DNA from: Spirochaetaceae bacterium
GTDB lineage: Bacteria; Spirochaetota; Spirochaetia; Treponematales; Rectinemataceae
Direction: 5' to 3'
Assembly (NCBI GenBank): GCA_003452735.1
Contig: DMNL01000175.1
Coordinates: 1-59,222 of the forward strand
DNA length: 59,222 bases
Part shown: piece after piece, positions 9,153 through 17,315 of the stretch
Position numbering within the stretch: the stretch's first letter is position 1
How the letters are laid out: each line of letters begins with the position of its first letter
Notes under the pieces: generated by a model
What the model saw: the letters and a program-made list of their open reading frames with translations, nothing else
What the model was told of the DNA's origin: nothing
The model's database searches: none
Translations under genes and position numbers: made by a program

Positions 9153-9890
9153 ATGAGCGATTATTTAATGATGGATTCTATCTTCAGGAAAGCTAATGCT
9201 CAGACTCTTGATTATATATTTCCCCAGCACTGTGTTCTATGTGGATCGATTGTGAGCGCAGTATCTTGGTCTCCTGCACCTCTCTGCGCTTCTTGTGAAC
9301 GGACCTTAGAGTTTATCAAGGGTCCACGCTGCAAACACTGTGGAAGAGAGCTTATCAGCGAGCTGGAATATTGTATGGATTGCCGCAATTTACAGACTTC
9401 CTTGACACATATAATTCCAATATTCAGTTTTCGTGGCAATGCAGCCAGTTTAATCCATGCATTTAAGACGGGTCAGCGTATTTCTTTGGCCCGCTATTTT
9501 GCTTATCGTATTTCTATGCTTGATGAATTGGTAGGAAATATTTCTACTTCTATATGTCTTGTTCCTGTGCCACCAAGGCCTGAAAAATTGAAATTAGGAC
9601 AATTCGATCAAGTAGGCACCATAGCAGAATCACTTATAGAATATGGCTACCATTATAAAAAGATGCTTTTGAGATTATCAGGAAGCAGTCAACAAAAATT
9701 GCTAGATCGTGCTAGTCGCCTTAAGAATGCTTCGCTATCTTATACACTCTTATCTGAAAAAAAAACCATGGAAAGAATCATTTTGCTCGATGATGTTTGT
9801 ACCACAGGTGCAACTCTTGAAGCTTGTGCAAGGTTATTGATGCAAAATGGGAATGAAGTTGCCGGTGCAATAGTCCTTGCTGCTGATTAG
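9153..9890 (+). CDS. comF: ComF-family phosphoribosyltransferase-like protein
   Basis: 245 residues. An N-terminal double zinc ribbon (CVLCG, CASC, CKHCG, CMDC between about residues 25 and 75) is followed by a type I phosphoribosyltransferase fold with the PRPP loop IILLDDVCTTGATLEAC at about 209-225. ComF proteins are linked to DNA uptake and recombination in naturally competent bacteria; the substrate of the PRTase domain is generally unknown. It directly follows mutS (9-base gap), so the two are probably co-transcribed. A terminator follows at 9984-10011. Whether this organism is competent cannot be judged here. Confidence 0.85.
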   Translation: MSDYLMMDSIFRKANAQTLDYIFPQHCVLCGSIVSAVSWSPAPLCASCERTLEFIKGPRCKHCGRELISELEYCMDCRNLQTSLTHIIPIFSFRGNAASLIHAFKTGQRISLARYFAYRISMLDELVGNISTSICLVPVPPRPEKLKLGQFDQVGTIAESLIEYGYHYKKMLLRLSGSSQQKLLDRASRLKNASLSYTLLSEKKTMERIILLDDVCTTGATLEACARLLMQNGNEVAGAIVLAAD

Positions 9891-9983
9891 GCTTAATATG
9901 CAGAAGCGAATCTTGACGAATAATGCAAGAATATCTATAATAGCAATATAATAAAGTCTGAGATTCTTTTTTGCGGCATGCAG

Positions 9984-10011
9984 GAAGAGTCGTGCAAACG
10001 GCTCTTTTTTT
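9984..10011 (+). terminator. Rho-independent terminator after comF
   Basis: Stem AAGAGTCG (9985-9992) pairs with CGGCTCTT (9999-10006) with one G-U pair, 6-base loop, then a run of seven T (10005-10011). It separates mutS-comF from the rimP operon. Confidence 0.75.
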
Positions 10012-10273
10012 ATTCCCTCTATATAGCGGGAAATAGAGCGGCTACTATTGAACATTTAGCAAATGTTTTGCAGCTAGCTGACCTGCCTAGCAGAAAATCC
10101 GCCCAAAGCGGTTTCTCTGTGGATATGCGCTTCCGCTTGAGCTTAACAATCGTCGACATAGAAGATAGAAGCACATCGCCAAAAGAAGATAGGACAAATA
10201 GGCCAGCGCGGCTTAAGTCTGAATGATATTTAAGCCGAGCTTTATACCAAAGAATAGAGGCGAATGGAAGGGA
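10012..10273 (+). promoter_or_regulatory. Leader region of the rimP-nusA-infB operon
   Basis: Together with the comF 3' flank this is the longest stretch with no RNA or protein gene (9891-10273). It contains a perfect AACATTT-AGC-AAATGTT inverted repeat (10051-10067) and a stem CGGCTTAA (10209-10216) / TTAAGCCG (10230-10237) just before rimP. No tRNA, SRP RNA or 6S-like gene is recognisable, and I could not place a convincing -35/-10 pair. The short ORFs here look spurious. Confidence 0.4.
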
Positions 10274-10738
10274 ATGACAGATAAAAAACTTCAAGAAGAG
10301 ATCGATGCAACACTAAAAGCAGGAGGGCTCGATCTATTGGAATTCTCATTAGTTCGACACAAGGGTGGCGATCTTCATGTCAAAGCGGTAATCTATAGAC
10401 CCGAGGGAACAGGCACCGATGAATGCACTAAAGCATATCGCCTTATACTGCCACGTATTCAGATGGCATTGGGAGTGCAAGATCCATACATTGAGGTCTA
10501 TAGCCCAGGTATAGACAGGGCTATTCGAACAGAAAGGGAATGGGCAGCCTTTAAAAATTGTTATATAAAATTCATGACTTCCGAAAGTAATGACTGGAAG
10601 AAAGGTCGCATAGTACATTTTGATAACAAAAAAGTACAAATAGAAATGGACGATACGATATTGAATATTCCCATAGCTTCGATTATAAAAGCGAAGCTTG
10701 ATTCATCTCGCGAGGGAGAAAAAGTACATGGCATCTGA
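10274..10738 (+). CDS. rimP: Ribosome maturation factor RimP
   Basis: 154 residues from the ATG at 10274. RimP assists 30S subunit maturation. The N-terminal alpha/beta domain (GLDLLEFSLVRHKGGDLHVK) and the YIEVYSPGIDRAIRTEREW stretch are typical of the family (usual SPGldRpL). An upstream in-frame ATG at 10223 would add 17 residues without family character and would overlap the 10209-10237 hairpin, so 10274 is preferred; purine-rich GGAAGGGA directly precedes it, unusually close. The 3' end overlaps nusA by 11 bases, as in the conserved rimP-nusA-infB cluster. Confidence 0.88.
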   Translation: MTDKKLQEEIDATLKAGGLDLLEFSLVRHKGGDLHVKAVIYRPEGTGTDECTKAYRLILPRIQMALGVQDPYIEVYSPGIDRAIRTEREWAAFKNCYIKFMTSESNDWKKGRIVHFDNKKVQIEMDDTILNIPIASIIKAKLDSSREGEKVHGI

Positions 10739-12164
10739 AATGGCAGAAGCAATTCATCAGTTGATCTCTGAAAAGGGGATTCCTGAGGATCTTATAGTTA
10801 AAACGCTCGAAGAGGCGATTCTAGCAGCCTACAAGAAAAAATTCGGAACCAACGATAATGCTATAGTCCGATTGAAGGAAAACTATGAAGGAATCGAAAT
10901 CTATGCAAAAAAGACCATAGTCTCGGATGAAGATTTTGAAGACGAAGTCTTGGAGATTCCACTTGAGGAAGCTAAAAAGCTTGCAGATGAAGCTGAGATC
11001 GGAGATATTCTCGAGATTCCCATTGATCCATCCGAGTTCGACTTTCAATCGGTTATGCTTGCAAAGCAGACGGCTCGACAGAGCTTAAGAGATATATCTC
11101 GCGATACGCTATATGCAGAGTTTAAATCGAAAGTAGGAGAAATAGTTATTGGGTATTTCCAGCGAGAGCGAAATGGGACGATATTCGTTGATCTAGGCAA
11201 GATTGAAGGTATTTTCCCGCGCAAGTATCAGTCTCCGAGAGAGACATATCATGTGGGAGATCGAATAAAGGCCCTGATTGTTGAAGTGGAAAAGACCAAG
11301 ACTGGATTCCAGGTTGTGCTTTCGAGGACCCATGCAGAATTTGTGCGCAAATTGCTTGAACTAGAGATACCCGAGATCTACGACAAGACCATTGAAATAT
11401 TCAAAATTGTTCGTGAGCCCGGTTATAGGACAAAAGTAGCAGTATATGCAAAGCGAAGCGATGTCGATCCGGTAGGTGCTTGTGTAGGTCCAAAGGGCAT
11501 GCGAAGTCAACTCATCAGCCAAGAACTTGAAGGCGAAAAGATCGACTTCATTCGATATGATATCAACCCAAAAGAGTTTATCAAAAATGCTCTTGCACCC
11601 GCACAGGTAAAAGAAGTATATATACTGGACGAAGCCAGACATATGGCGCTAGCAGTAGTCGATGAACATGAGCTTTCCATCGCAATTGGAAAGTCAGGTC
11701 AGAATGTCAAGCTAGCAAATCGGCTTTGCGACTGGAATATTGATGTTATGACAGAGGAACAGTACTTGCAAGACTCTAGAAATGTTGAATTGAAAAAGGC
11801 CGCAGATCGTCTATTTTCTGTAGAAGAAGAAGAGGGAGAAGAATTCCTGATCAGAGATTTGCCTAATCTAGAGCCAGCTTGGATAAATGCTCTTGAATCA
11901 GCAGGAATTCGCTTAATTGAACAGTTCCTAGAATTGGATGAGGAAGAGATTGCACAGTGCACAACTCTCAGCGCTCGAGATATTAGCGCAATTCGCGACA
12001 TAATCGAAGAAAATGTAGAAATCATACAAGAAGAGGTAGAAGAAGAAGGAATCGTGTCTTATAGTTGTCCAGAATGTGGGTCACCAATAACTATAGACAT
12101 GGATCATTGCCCATCCTGTGGAGTAGCTCTGAGTTTTGAAGCAGAAGAAGAGCAGGATGAATAA
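10728..12164 (+). CDS. nusA: Transcription termination/antitermination factor NusA with C-terminal zinc ribbon
   Basis: 478 residues from ATG 10728 (GAGGGAGA upstream). Domain order: NusA N-terminal RNA-polymerase-binding domain (1-125), S1 (about 130-205), two KH domains (GACVGPKGMRSQ; SIAIGKSGQNVKLA), then a helix-hairpin-helix-like acidic segment (about 365-430). Unusually, the protein ends in a four-cysteine knuckle, CPEC (C447, C450) and CPSC (C461, C464), followed by an acidic tail. NusA modulates pausing, termination and antitermination. The core call is certain; the zinc-ribbon function is unknown. Confidence 0.95.
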   Translation: MASEMAEAIHQLISEKGIPEDLIVKTLEEAILAAYKKKFGTNDNAIVRLKENYEGIEIYAKKTIVSDEDFEDEVLEIPLEEAKKLADEAEIGDILEIPIDPSEFDFQSVMLAKQTARQSLRDISRDTLYAEFKSKVGEIVIGYFQRERNGTIFVDLGKIEGIFPRKYQSPRETYHVGDRIKALIVEVEKTKTGFQVVLSRTHAEFVRKLLELEIPEIYDKTIEIFKIVREPGYRTKVAVYAKRSDVDPVGACVGPKGMRSQLISQELEGEKIDFIRYDINPKEFIKNALAPAQVKEVYILDEARHMALAVVDEHELSIAIGKSGQNVKLANRLCDWNIDVMTEEQYLQDSRNVELKKAADRLFSVEEEEGEEFLIRDLPNLEPAWINALESAGIRLIEQFLELDEEEIAQCTTLSARDISAIRDIIEENVEIIQEEVEEEGIVSYSCPECGSPITIDMDHCPSCGVALSFEAEEEQDE

Positions 12165-12173
12165 AGGAAAGAT

Positions 12174-14921
12174 ATGACAGAGAGCAACGATAAAGACCTT
12201 AAGAAAGTGCATCTAATCAAACAGCCTAGACAAGAGACTCCCGAGCAGCCTCAGGAATTGCCAGCTCAGAATCCTCTCGATCAGGGCGCAGAAAAGAAGA
12301 AAGTTGTCGTAGTAGTAAAGAAAAAAATAGTTACCACAAAGAAAGTCCAGGCAAAAGCAATGATACCAGAAGCTCATGAAGATCAAAAAATGAGAGAAAA
12401 ACAATCCACATTGTCAGCTCAGCCACTTTCCGAAGCAGGAAAGACTACAACGCAAATAAGAACAGAGGATAAAGCTGTTTCTCCTTCTTCGACAGCGCCC
12501 TCGACAACAACACTTTCATCATCAAAATCTGCGTCAACAGCTCCATCTCAGAAGTCGTTCGAACACAAGCAGGAAATAAGACAAGATGAGACAATTATCA
12601 GCTCTCAGCGGCGCTACTCTTCTGATGGAAGAGCTGGAAATTTGGCTCAAGGAAGACCCAGTTCTACGTATCGGAATGGTCATGAGAGAGGAGAATCTCG
12701 TCCAGCAAGCGGATCTTACCAAGGTCGAGCACATGGTCAACCATCTGGAAGGAGCTATCCATCGACATCTAGCCGATCTGGACAATTCGGATCTCAACAA
12801 TTTCCTCATGGCAGCCGTCCTTCTGGTGGTTCTCAAAACCTAAGTGGGACAGGTCCTAGTGGTAGGGCAGCCTATCCTTATGCAAAAACAGGGCAGCCTG
12901 GGGGTGCACAAAGATCCGGTGGATATACTGGAGCAAGACAGAGCCCTGCAGGAGGTAGATACGGGTTGCGTCAGACACCAGCCCCTATTCCTTCCACTGA
13001 GAACGAGAGACCTGCTTCTCGTAGAGCACCAGCTAAAAAGAAGGGAGTATTCAATAAGCGCGAGGAAGAAACAGAACTCGAGAAGCAGATTCAACTCAAG
13101 AAAAAGGCTGAAGCAAAATTGGCGGCAGTTCCAAAATCAATTGACATCATGGAGAATATCAGCATTTCAGAGTTAGCAAAAAAAATGAATCTAAAACCTG
13201 CTGACCTAATAAGTAAATTGATGTCACTTGGCGTTATGGCAACTATCAATCAAAAAATAGATGCCGATACAGCTGCGATTTTGGCAGCTGAATATAGCTG
13301 CGAAGTAAAAGTAGTAAGCCTCTATGATGAGACGGTTATCGAAAAAGCAGCAGATAAACCTGAGGAACTTAAGCCACGGCCTCCAATCGTTACCGTAATG
13401 GGGCATGTCGACCATGGAAAAACTAAACTTCTAGATGCGATTCGCAAAACAGATGTAGTGTCTCAGGAATTTGGGGGAATCACTCAACACATCGGTGCTT
13501 ATATGGTCGAAGCTCCTAATGGGAAAATATCTTTTCTGGATACTCCTGGTCATGCTGCATTCACAAAAATGCGAGCACGAGGGGCAAATATCACGGATAT
13601 TGTAGTTCTGGTAGTTTCAGCTACAGAGGGTGTCATGACGCAGACCAAGGAAGCTATAGATCATGCGAAAGCTGCAAATGTCCCAATAATTGTGGCTATC
13701 AACAAAATCGATCTGCCTGAGGCCAATCCCGACAGAGTAAAAACACAACTTTCAGAACTAGGCCTTATTCCAGAAGAGTGGGGAGGCCAAACACAATTCG
13801 TCGAAGTATCGGCTCTCCAAAAAATTGGCATTCCTGAGCTTTTTGATGCAATTCTCATACAAGCTGAAATGCTCGACTTGAAGGCGAACTACGATAGGCT
13901 AGCTGATGGTAAAATCATCGAGTCTCTTATAGACCAGGGCCGAGGTATTGTCGCTACAATCATGGTGCAAAACGGAACCTTACATATCGGAGACCCTTTT
14001 GTTGCTGGCATTTTCCCAGGTAGAGTAAGAGCTATGTTCGATGATAAAGGAAATCGTATCGAACTAGCTACACCATCTATGCCAGTAGAAGTCATCGGAT
14101 TCGAAGGTATGCCTGAAGCTGGCGATCCGTTCGAAGTGGTGGAAGACGAAAAATTTGCACGCCAAATCTCAGCAAAGCGCCAGGAACTGAAGAAATACGA
14201 AGAAGGCCGCAATGTTAAAAAGGTGACTTTAGATAACCTTTACGAGACGATAAGCCAAGGAGAGATCAAAGAGCTAAAGGTCATAATAAAGGGAGATGTT
14301 CATGGTAGCGTAGAAGCTCTGAAAGGCATGTTAGAGAAGCTGTCAACAAGCGAAGTGCATTTAAATGTTATTAGGGCTGCAGCAGGTGCTATTACAGAAG
14401 ATGATGTCATGATGGCTTCAGCATCTAATGCTATCATTGTTGGCTTTAATGTCCGCCCAACATCAAGTGCAAAGTTGCTAGCAGAGCGCGAAAAAGTCGA
14501 TATTCGCAAGTACAATCTCATATATCGTGCTCAAGAAGAGATAAAACGTGCAATGGAAGGCTTGCTCGCTCCCGAACTCAAAGAACAAGAAGTCGGAAAG
14601 GCTGAAGTCCGCAATATCTTTAGAGTGCCAAAAGCAGGCATCGTTGCGGGTTGCTTTGTATCAGAGGGTATAGTCAAGCGAAATTGTCAAGTTAGAGTTA
14701 TCCGAGACAACATCGAGATATTCCAAGGTAATTTATCCTCACTTAAGCGATTCAAGGATGATGTTAAAGAAGTAGCGGCAGGTTACGAATGCGGTATCGG
14801 TATAGAGAACTGCAATGATCTCAAAGAAGGCGATATCCTTGAATTCTATGAGACAATTGAGGTTGCTCGAACGCTCGAGTCGGGAGACAAAAATGAACCA
14901 GGTACGCAAGCGTCGTCTTGA
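12174..14921 (+). CDS. infB: Translation initiation factor IF-2
   Basis: 915 residues; the ATG is preceded by AGGAAAG. A long low-complexity N-terminal region (about 1-300, rich in Ser, Gly, Arg, Gln, Pro) is followed by the IF2 N-domain ([21 protein letters not shown]) and the GTPase with G1 GHVDHGKTK at about 410, [18 protein letters not shown] and NKID. Domains II, III and IV ([14 protein letters not shown]) complete the factor. IF-2 delivers fMet-tRNA to the 30S subunit. The 3' end overlaps rbfA by 29 bases. Confidence 0.97.
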   Translation: MTESNDKDLKKVHLIKQPRQETPEQPQELPAQNPLDQGAEKKKVVVVVKKKIVTTKKVQAKAMIPEAHEDQKMREKQSTLSAQPLSEAGKTTTQIRTEDKAVSPSSTAPSTTTLSSSKSASTAPSQKSFEHKQEIRQDETIISSQRRYSSDGRAGNLAQGRPSSTYRNGHERGESRPASGSYQGRAHGQPSGRSYPSTSSRSGQFGSQQFPHGSRPSGGSQNLSGTGPSGRAAYPYAKTGQPGGAQRSGGYTGARQSPAGGRYGLRQTPAPIPSTENERPASRRAPAKKKGVFNKREEETELEKQIQLKKKAEAKLAAVPKSIDIMENISISELAKKMNLKPADLISKLMSLGVMATINQKIDADTAAILAAEYSCEVKVVSLYDETVIEKAADKPEELKPRPPIVTVMGHVDHGKTKLLDAIRKTDVVSQEFGGITQHIGAYMVEAPNGKISFLDTPGHAAFTKMRARGANITDIVVLVVSATEGVMTQTKEAIDHAKAANVPIIVAINKIDLPEANPDRVKTQLSELGLIPEEWGGQTQFVEVSALQKIGIPELFDAILIQAEMLDLKANYDRLADGKIIESLIDQGRGIVATIMVQNGTLHIGDPFVAGIFPGRVRAMFDDKGNRIELATPSMPVEVIGFEGMPEAGDPFEVVEDEKFARQISAKRQELKKYEEGRNVKKVTLDNLYETISQGEIKELKVIIKGDVHGSVEALKGMLEKLSTSEVHLNVIRAAAGAITEDDVMMASASNAIIVGFNVRPTSSAKLLAEREKVDIRKYNLIYRAQEEIKRAMEGLLAPELKEQEVGKAEVRNIFRVPKAGIVAGCFVSEGIVKRNCQVRVIRDNIEIFQGNLSSLKRFKDDVKEVAAGYECGIGIENCNDLKEGDILEFYETIEVARTLESGDKNEPGTQASS

Positions 14922-15243
14922 AGAATTGATTCGCGAGGAAATTTCTAAGATGATCACCTTTGGTGAGATAAAAGATCCTCGTGTCAACAGCTTCTTATCG
15001 ATCACAAGGGTTGAGGCCAGTCAAGATGGATCGCACGCAAAGGTATTTGTAAGTAGTCTCGATGATATAGAAGGGCATCTGGATGAGGCGATCATTGGCC
15101 TATCTCATGCAGCTGGTTTTGTACAATCTATCATTGCAAAACGTGTTCGCTTGCGACTGACCCCTGTTCTCACCTTTGTAGCCGATCGCAGCCTGAAAGA
15201 AGGATTCGAGCTTACGGAAAAATTGAAGGATCTTCTGAAATAA
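14893..15243 (+). CDS. rbfA: 30S ribosome-binding factor RbfA
   Basis: 116 residues from ATG 14893 (GGGAGA upstream), starting inside infB. The sequence [20 protein letters not shown] followed by [12 protein letters not shown] and the [19 protein letters not shown] strand is classic RbfA, a KH-fold factor for 16S rRNA 5'-end maturation and cold adaptation. It ends in TAATG shared with truB, so translation is coupled. An upstream in-frame ATG at 14815 would lie inside the IF-2 coding sequence and adds non-family residues. Confidence 0.93.
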   Translation: MNQVRKRRLEELIREEISKMITFGEIKDPRVNSFLSITRVEASQDGSHAKVFVSSLDDIEGHLDEAIIGLSHAAGFVQSIIAKRVRLRLTPVLTFVADRSLKEGFELTEKLKDLLK

Positions 15244-16181
15244 TGCAGCATAGCGGTTTTTTCCTCGTGGATAAACCTGAAGGCCCTACTTCGAATAGAG
15301 TATTGCAGGATATTCGAAAAAGCTTATCGGTTGAGTTTTTTGCCTCTCAACAGAAGTTTGGCCATGCTGGTACTCTAGATTCCTTTGCTTCAGGTTTATT
15401 GATAATACTCACAGGCAAGGCAACAAGGCTGACTAGATGGTTCATGAATCAAAGTAAGGAATATGATGCAGTTTTCAGGTTTGGAGAGGAGACAGACACC
15501 CTCGATCCTCAAGGCAGAATAGTAGACATAGGTGCAATACCTACAAAAGAAACTCTTGAGAATATTATTCCTTCTTTTTGTGGAAATATAAAACAAATAC
15601 CTCCATCCTACAGTGCTGTCCATGTATGTGGGAAAAGGTCATATGAAATAGCTAGAGCTGGTAAAAAACCCGAAATATCTCCAAGATTCGTTACAATTGA
15701 TACCATAGAGCTGCAAAGTTTCAAGGAAAAAGAAGCGACTCTTAGAATTCGTTGTTCTTCTGGCACTTATATTCGTTCTCTTGCAAGAGACATTGGACAT
15801 GCGTGCGGCTCTTGTGCAACAGTGGTATCGTTGAGACGAACAAAAATTGGACCTTTCTTTATAAGCCAAGCACATCATCCCCATGAGTGCAATGAGAAGA
15901 CATTAAAAGTCTTCTCGCCAGATATCGCACAGAGTCTAGGTCTGGCAACAGCAGTAATCCAATTGGATTTTGTTAAGCATTTTATTCATGGAAGAGCATT
16001 GCCAATCAAAGCTATAACATTCAATGATGATCAGATGACATTATTAAGAAATCTAGATTTATCCTTCGAATCAAAGCAAGTGGCACTGTTTTCTGAAAAA
16101 GGTGAGCTCCTTGGCATAGCAGAGCATAAAGATAAAGAGTTGGTGCCAAAGGTGGTAATGGAAGAGGAGTCTCGATTGTGA
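15243..16181 (+). CDS. truB: tRNA pseudouridine(55) synthase TruB
   Basis: 312 residues. The family motif FGHAGTLDSFASGLL contains the catalytic Asp (about D46); SGTYIRSLARDIG is the conserved C-terminal catalytic-domain motif. TruB makes pseudouridine 55 in the T-loop of tRNAs. Start ATG overlaps the rbfA stop (TAATG), and the stop overlaps the ribF GTG start (GTGA). Confidence 0.95.
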   Translation: MQHSGFFLVDKPEGPTSNRVLQDIRKSLSVEFFASQQKFGHAGTLDSFASGLLIILTGKATRLTRWFMNQSKEYDAVFRFGEETDTLDPQGRIVDIGAIPTKETLENIIPSFCGNIKQIPPSYSAVHVCGKRSYEIARAGKKPEISPRFVTIDTIELQSFKEKEATLRIRCSSGTYIRSLARDIGHACGSCATVVSLRRTKIGPFFISQAHHPHECNEKTLKVFSPDIAQSLGLATAVIQLDFVKHFIHGRALPIKAITFNDDQMTLLRNLDLSFESKQVALFSEKGELLGIAEHKDKELVPKVVMEEESRL

Positions 16182-16987
16182 ATGTTCTGACCTGGGAAGA
16201 ATTTCAAAATAATTATTCTCAAGAACAGCTTGCTGCTACAGTTGGTGTATTCGATGGACTACATTATGGACACCAGGTTCTCATCGAGACTGTAAAGCAA
16301 CAGAGCCCAGCCTTAAGGTCATGTGTCATCACTTTTAGGGAGAACCCCAAAAAAATACTTCATCCATCCAGCTATCAGGGTAGCCTCTTGACTCTAGAAC
16401 AAAAGCTTTCCGGCTTTCAGAATATGGGCATTGAATATTGCGTGATGATTGACTTTTCTAATAATTTCGCTAAACTCACGGGAAGAGAATTCCTTGCTGC
16501 ACTGTATATTGCAAATGTACGATTTTTAGCAGTAGGTGTGAATTTTCAGTTTGGGCACAATCTCGATACTAATGCCACGAGGGTCGAGAAGCTGAGTGAA
16601 GAGATTGGCTTGCGTTCATGTATTGTAAAAAATATCATGTATCATAGCCATGCTATAAGCTCTAGCAGAATTCGTCATGCTGTGCTCGAAGGAAGGCTTG
16701 GAGAAGCGGCAGAAATGCTTGGCAGACCATATCAAATACTTGCCAGGCGGGAGAGATATGCTATAGCCGAAAAAAGTGAATACTTTTTACCCGAAGATGA
16801 TTTGCTCATACCCCCTGAAGGGCAGTATGAAGCGTTCATAAAGGATAATGATACGATTCAAGAAACTAAAGTGAACGTTGTTCACAATCATCTAGCATTG
16901 ATGAGATTACGTATGCAATCGGAAAAGATCCGATTGGCGTTCGTTGATAAGGCTGTTCAGGAGAAGGAGAAAATAGTATGGCTTTGA
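16178..16987 (+). CDS. ribF: FAD synthetase / RibF-like protein with degenerate flavokinase domain
   Basis: 269 residues, GTG start coupled to the truB stop. The N-terminal nucleotidyltransferase domain is good: GVFDGLHYGHQ (the HxGH-type nucleotide site) and SSSRIRHAVLEGRLGEAAEMLGRPY at its end. Bifunctional RibF is usually about 300-310 residues and continues with a flavokinase barrel carrying a G-x-GRxLGxPTAN motif. Here the last ~85 residues lack that motif; only LLIPPEGQYEAF faintly recalls the barrel. FMN adenylylation is therefore likely, riboflavin phosphorylation doubtful. It overlaps rpsO by 10 bases. Confidence 0.85.
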   Translation: MNVLTWEEFQNNYSQEQLAATVGVFDGLHYGHQVLIETVKQQSPALRSCVITFRENPKKILHPSSYQGSLLTLEQKLSGFQNMGIEYCVMIDFSNNFAKLTGREFLAALYIANVRFLAVGVNFQFGHNLDTNATRVEKLSEEIGLRSCIVKNIMYHSHAISSSRIRHAVLEGRLGEAAEMLGRPYQILARRERYAIAEKSEYFLPEDDLLIPPEGQYEAFIKDNDTIQETKVNVVHNHLALMRLRMQSEKIRLAFVDKAVQEKEKIVWL

Positions 16988-17247
16988 GCAAAGAAGACAA
17001 GGCCCAGTTGGTGCTCGAGTATGGCAAAGATGCAAAAAATACAGGTGCGATTGAGACTCAGATTGCAATTATATCAGCTAGAATCGCATACCTGACCGAG
17101 CATTTTAAGACTCATAAGAAAGACACGAATTCAAGACGAGGGCTTCTCAAGCTTGTCGGTCAGCGCCGCAAGCTCCTGAAATACCTGCAGAGAACCGATC
17201 TCGAATCTTATCGTGCAATTATGGAGAAATTGCAGATCCGAAAATAA
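16978..17247 (+). CDS. rpsO: 30S ribosomal protein S15
   Basis: 89 residues, the standard length, starting MALSKEDKAQLV with the conserved helices (TGAIETQIAIISARIAYLTE, RRGLLKLVGQRRKLLKYL). The start lies within the last codons of ribF and is served by AGGAGAAGGAG. S15 binds 16S rRNA early in 30S assembly. rpsO followed by pnp is a widely conserved pair. Confidence 0.97.
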   Translation: MALSKEDKAQLVLEYGKDAKNTGAIETQIAIISARIAYLTEHFKTHKKDTNSRRGLLKLVGQRRKLLKYLQRTDLESYRAIMEKLQIRK

Positions 17248-17266
17248 CAATACAATCAAAGCGATA

Positions 17267-17296
17267 TTGATTAGTCCAAGTTAAATCGGATATGCA
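17267..17296 (+). promoter_or_regulatory. Possible pnp promoter
   Basis: TTGATT (17267-17272), 18-base spacer, TATGCA (17291-17296) in the 68-base rpsO-pnp gap. Weak match; read-through from rpsO is equally possible. Confidence 0.25.
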
Positions 17297-17315
17297 AATC
17301 TAGAGAAGGAATGTA

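Noticed and set aside
9978..10294. Small ORFs on both strands in the comF-rimP gap
   Set aside because: One begins inside the comF terminator hairpin, none has a ribosome site or recognisable sequence, and they overlap each other.
12534..13176. Ser/Arg-rich and other ORFs within infB
   Set aside because: Shadows of the low-complexity IF-2 N-terminal region in other frames.
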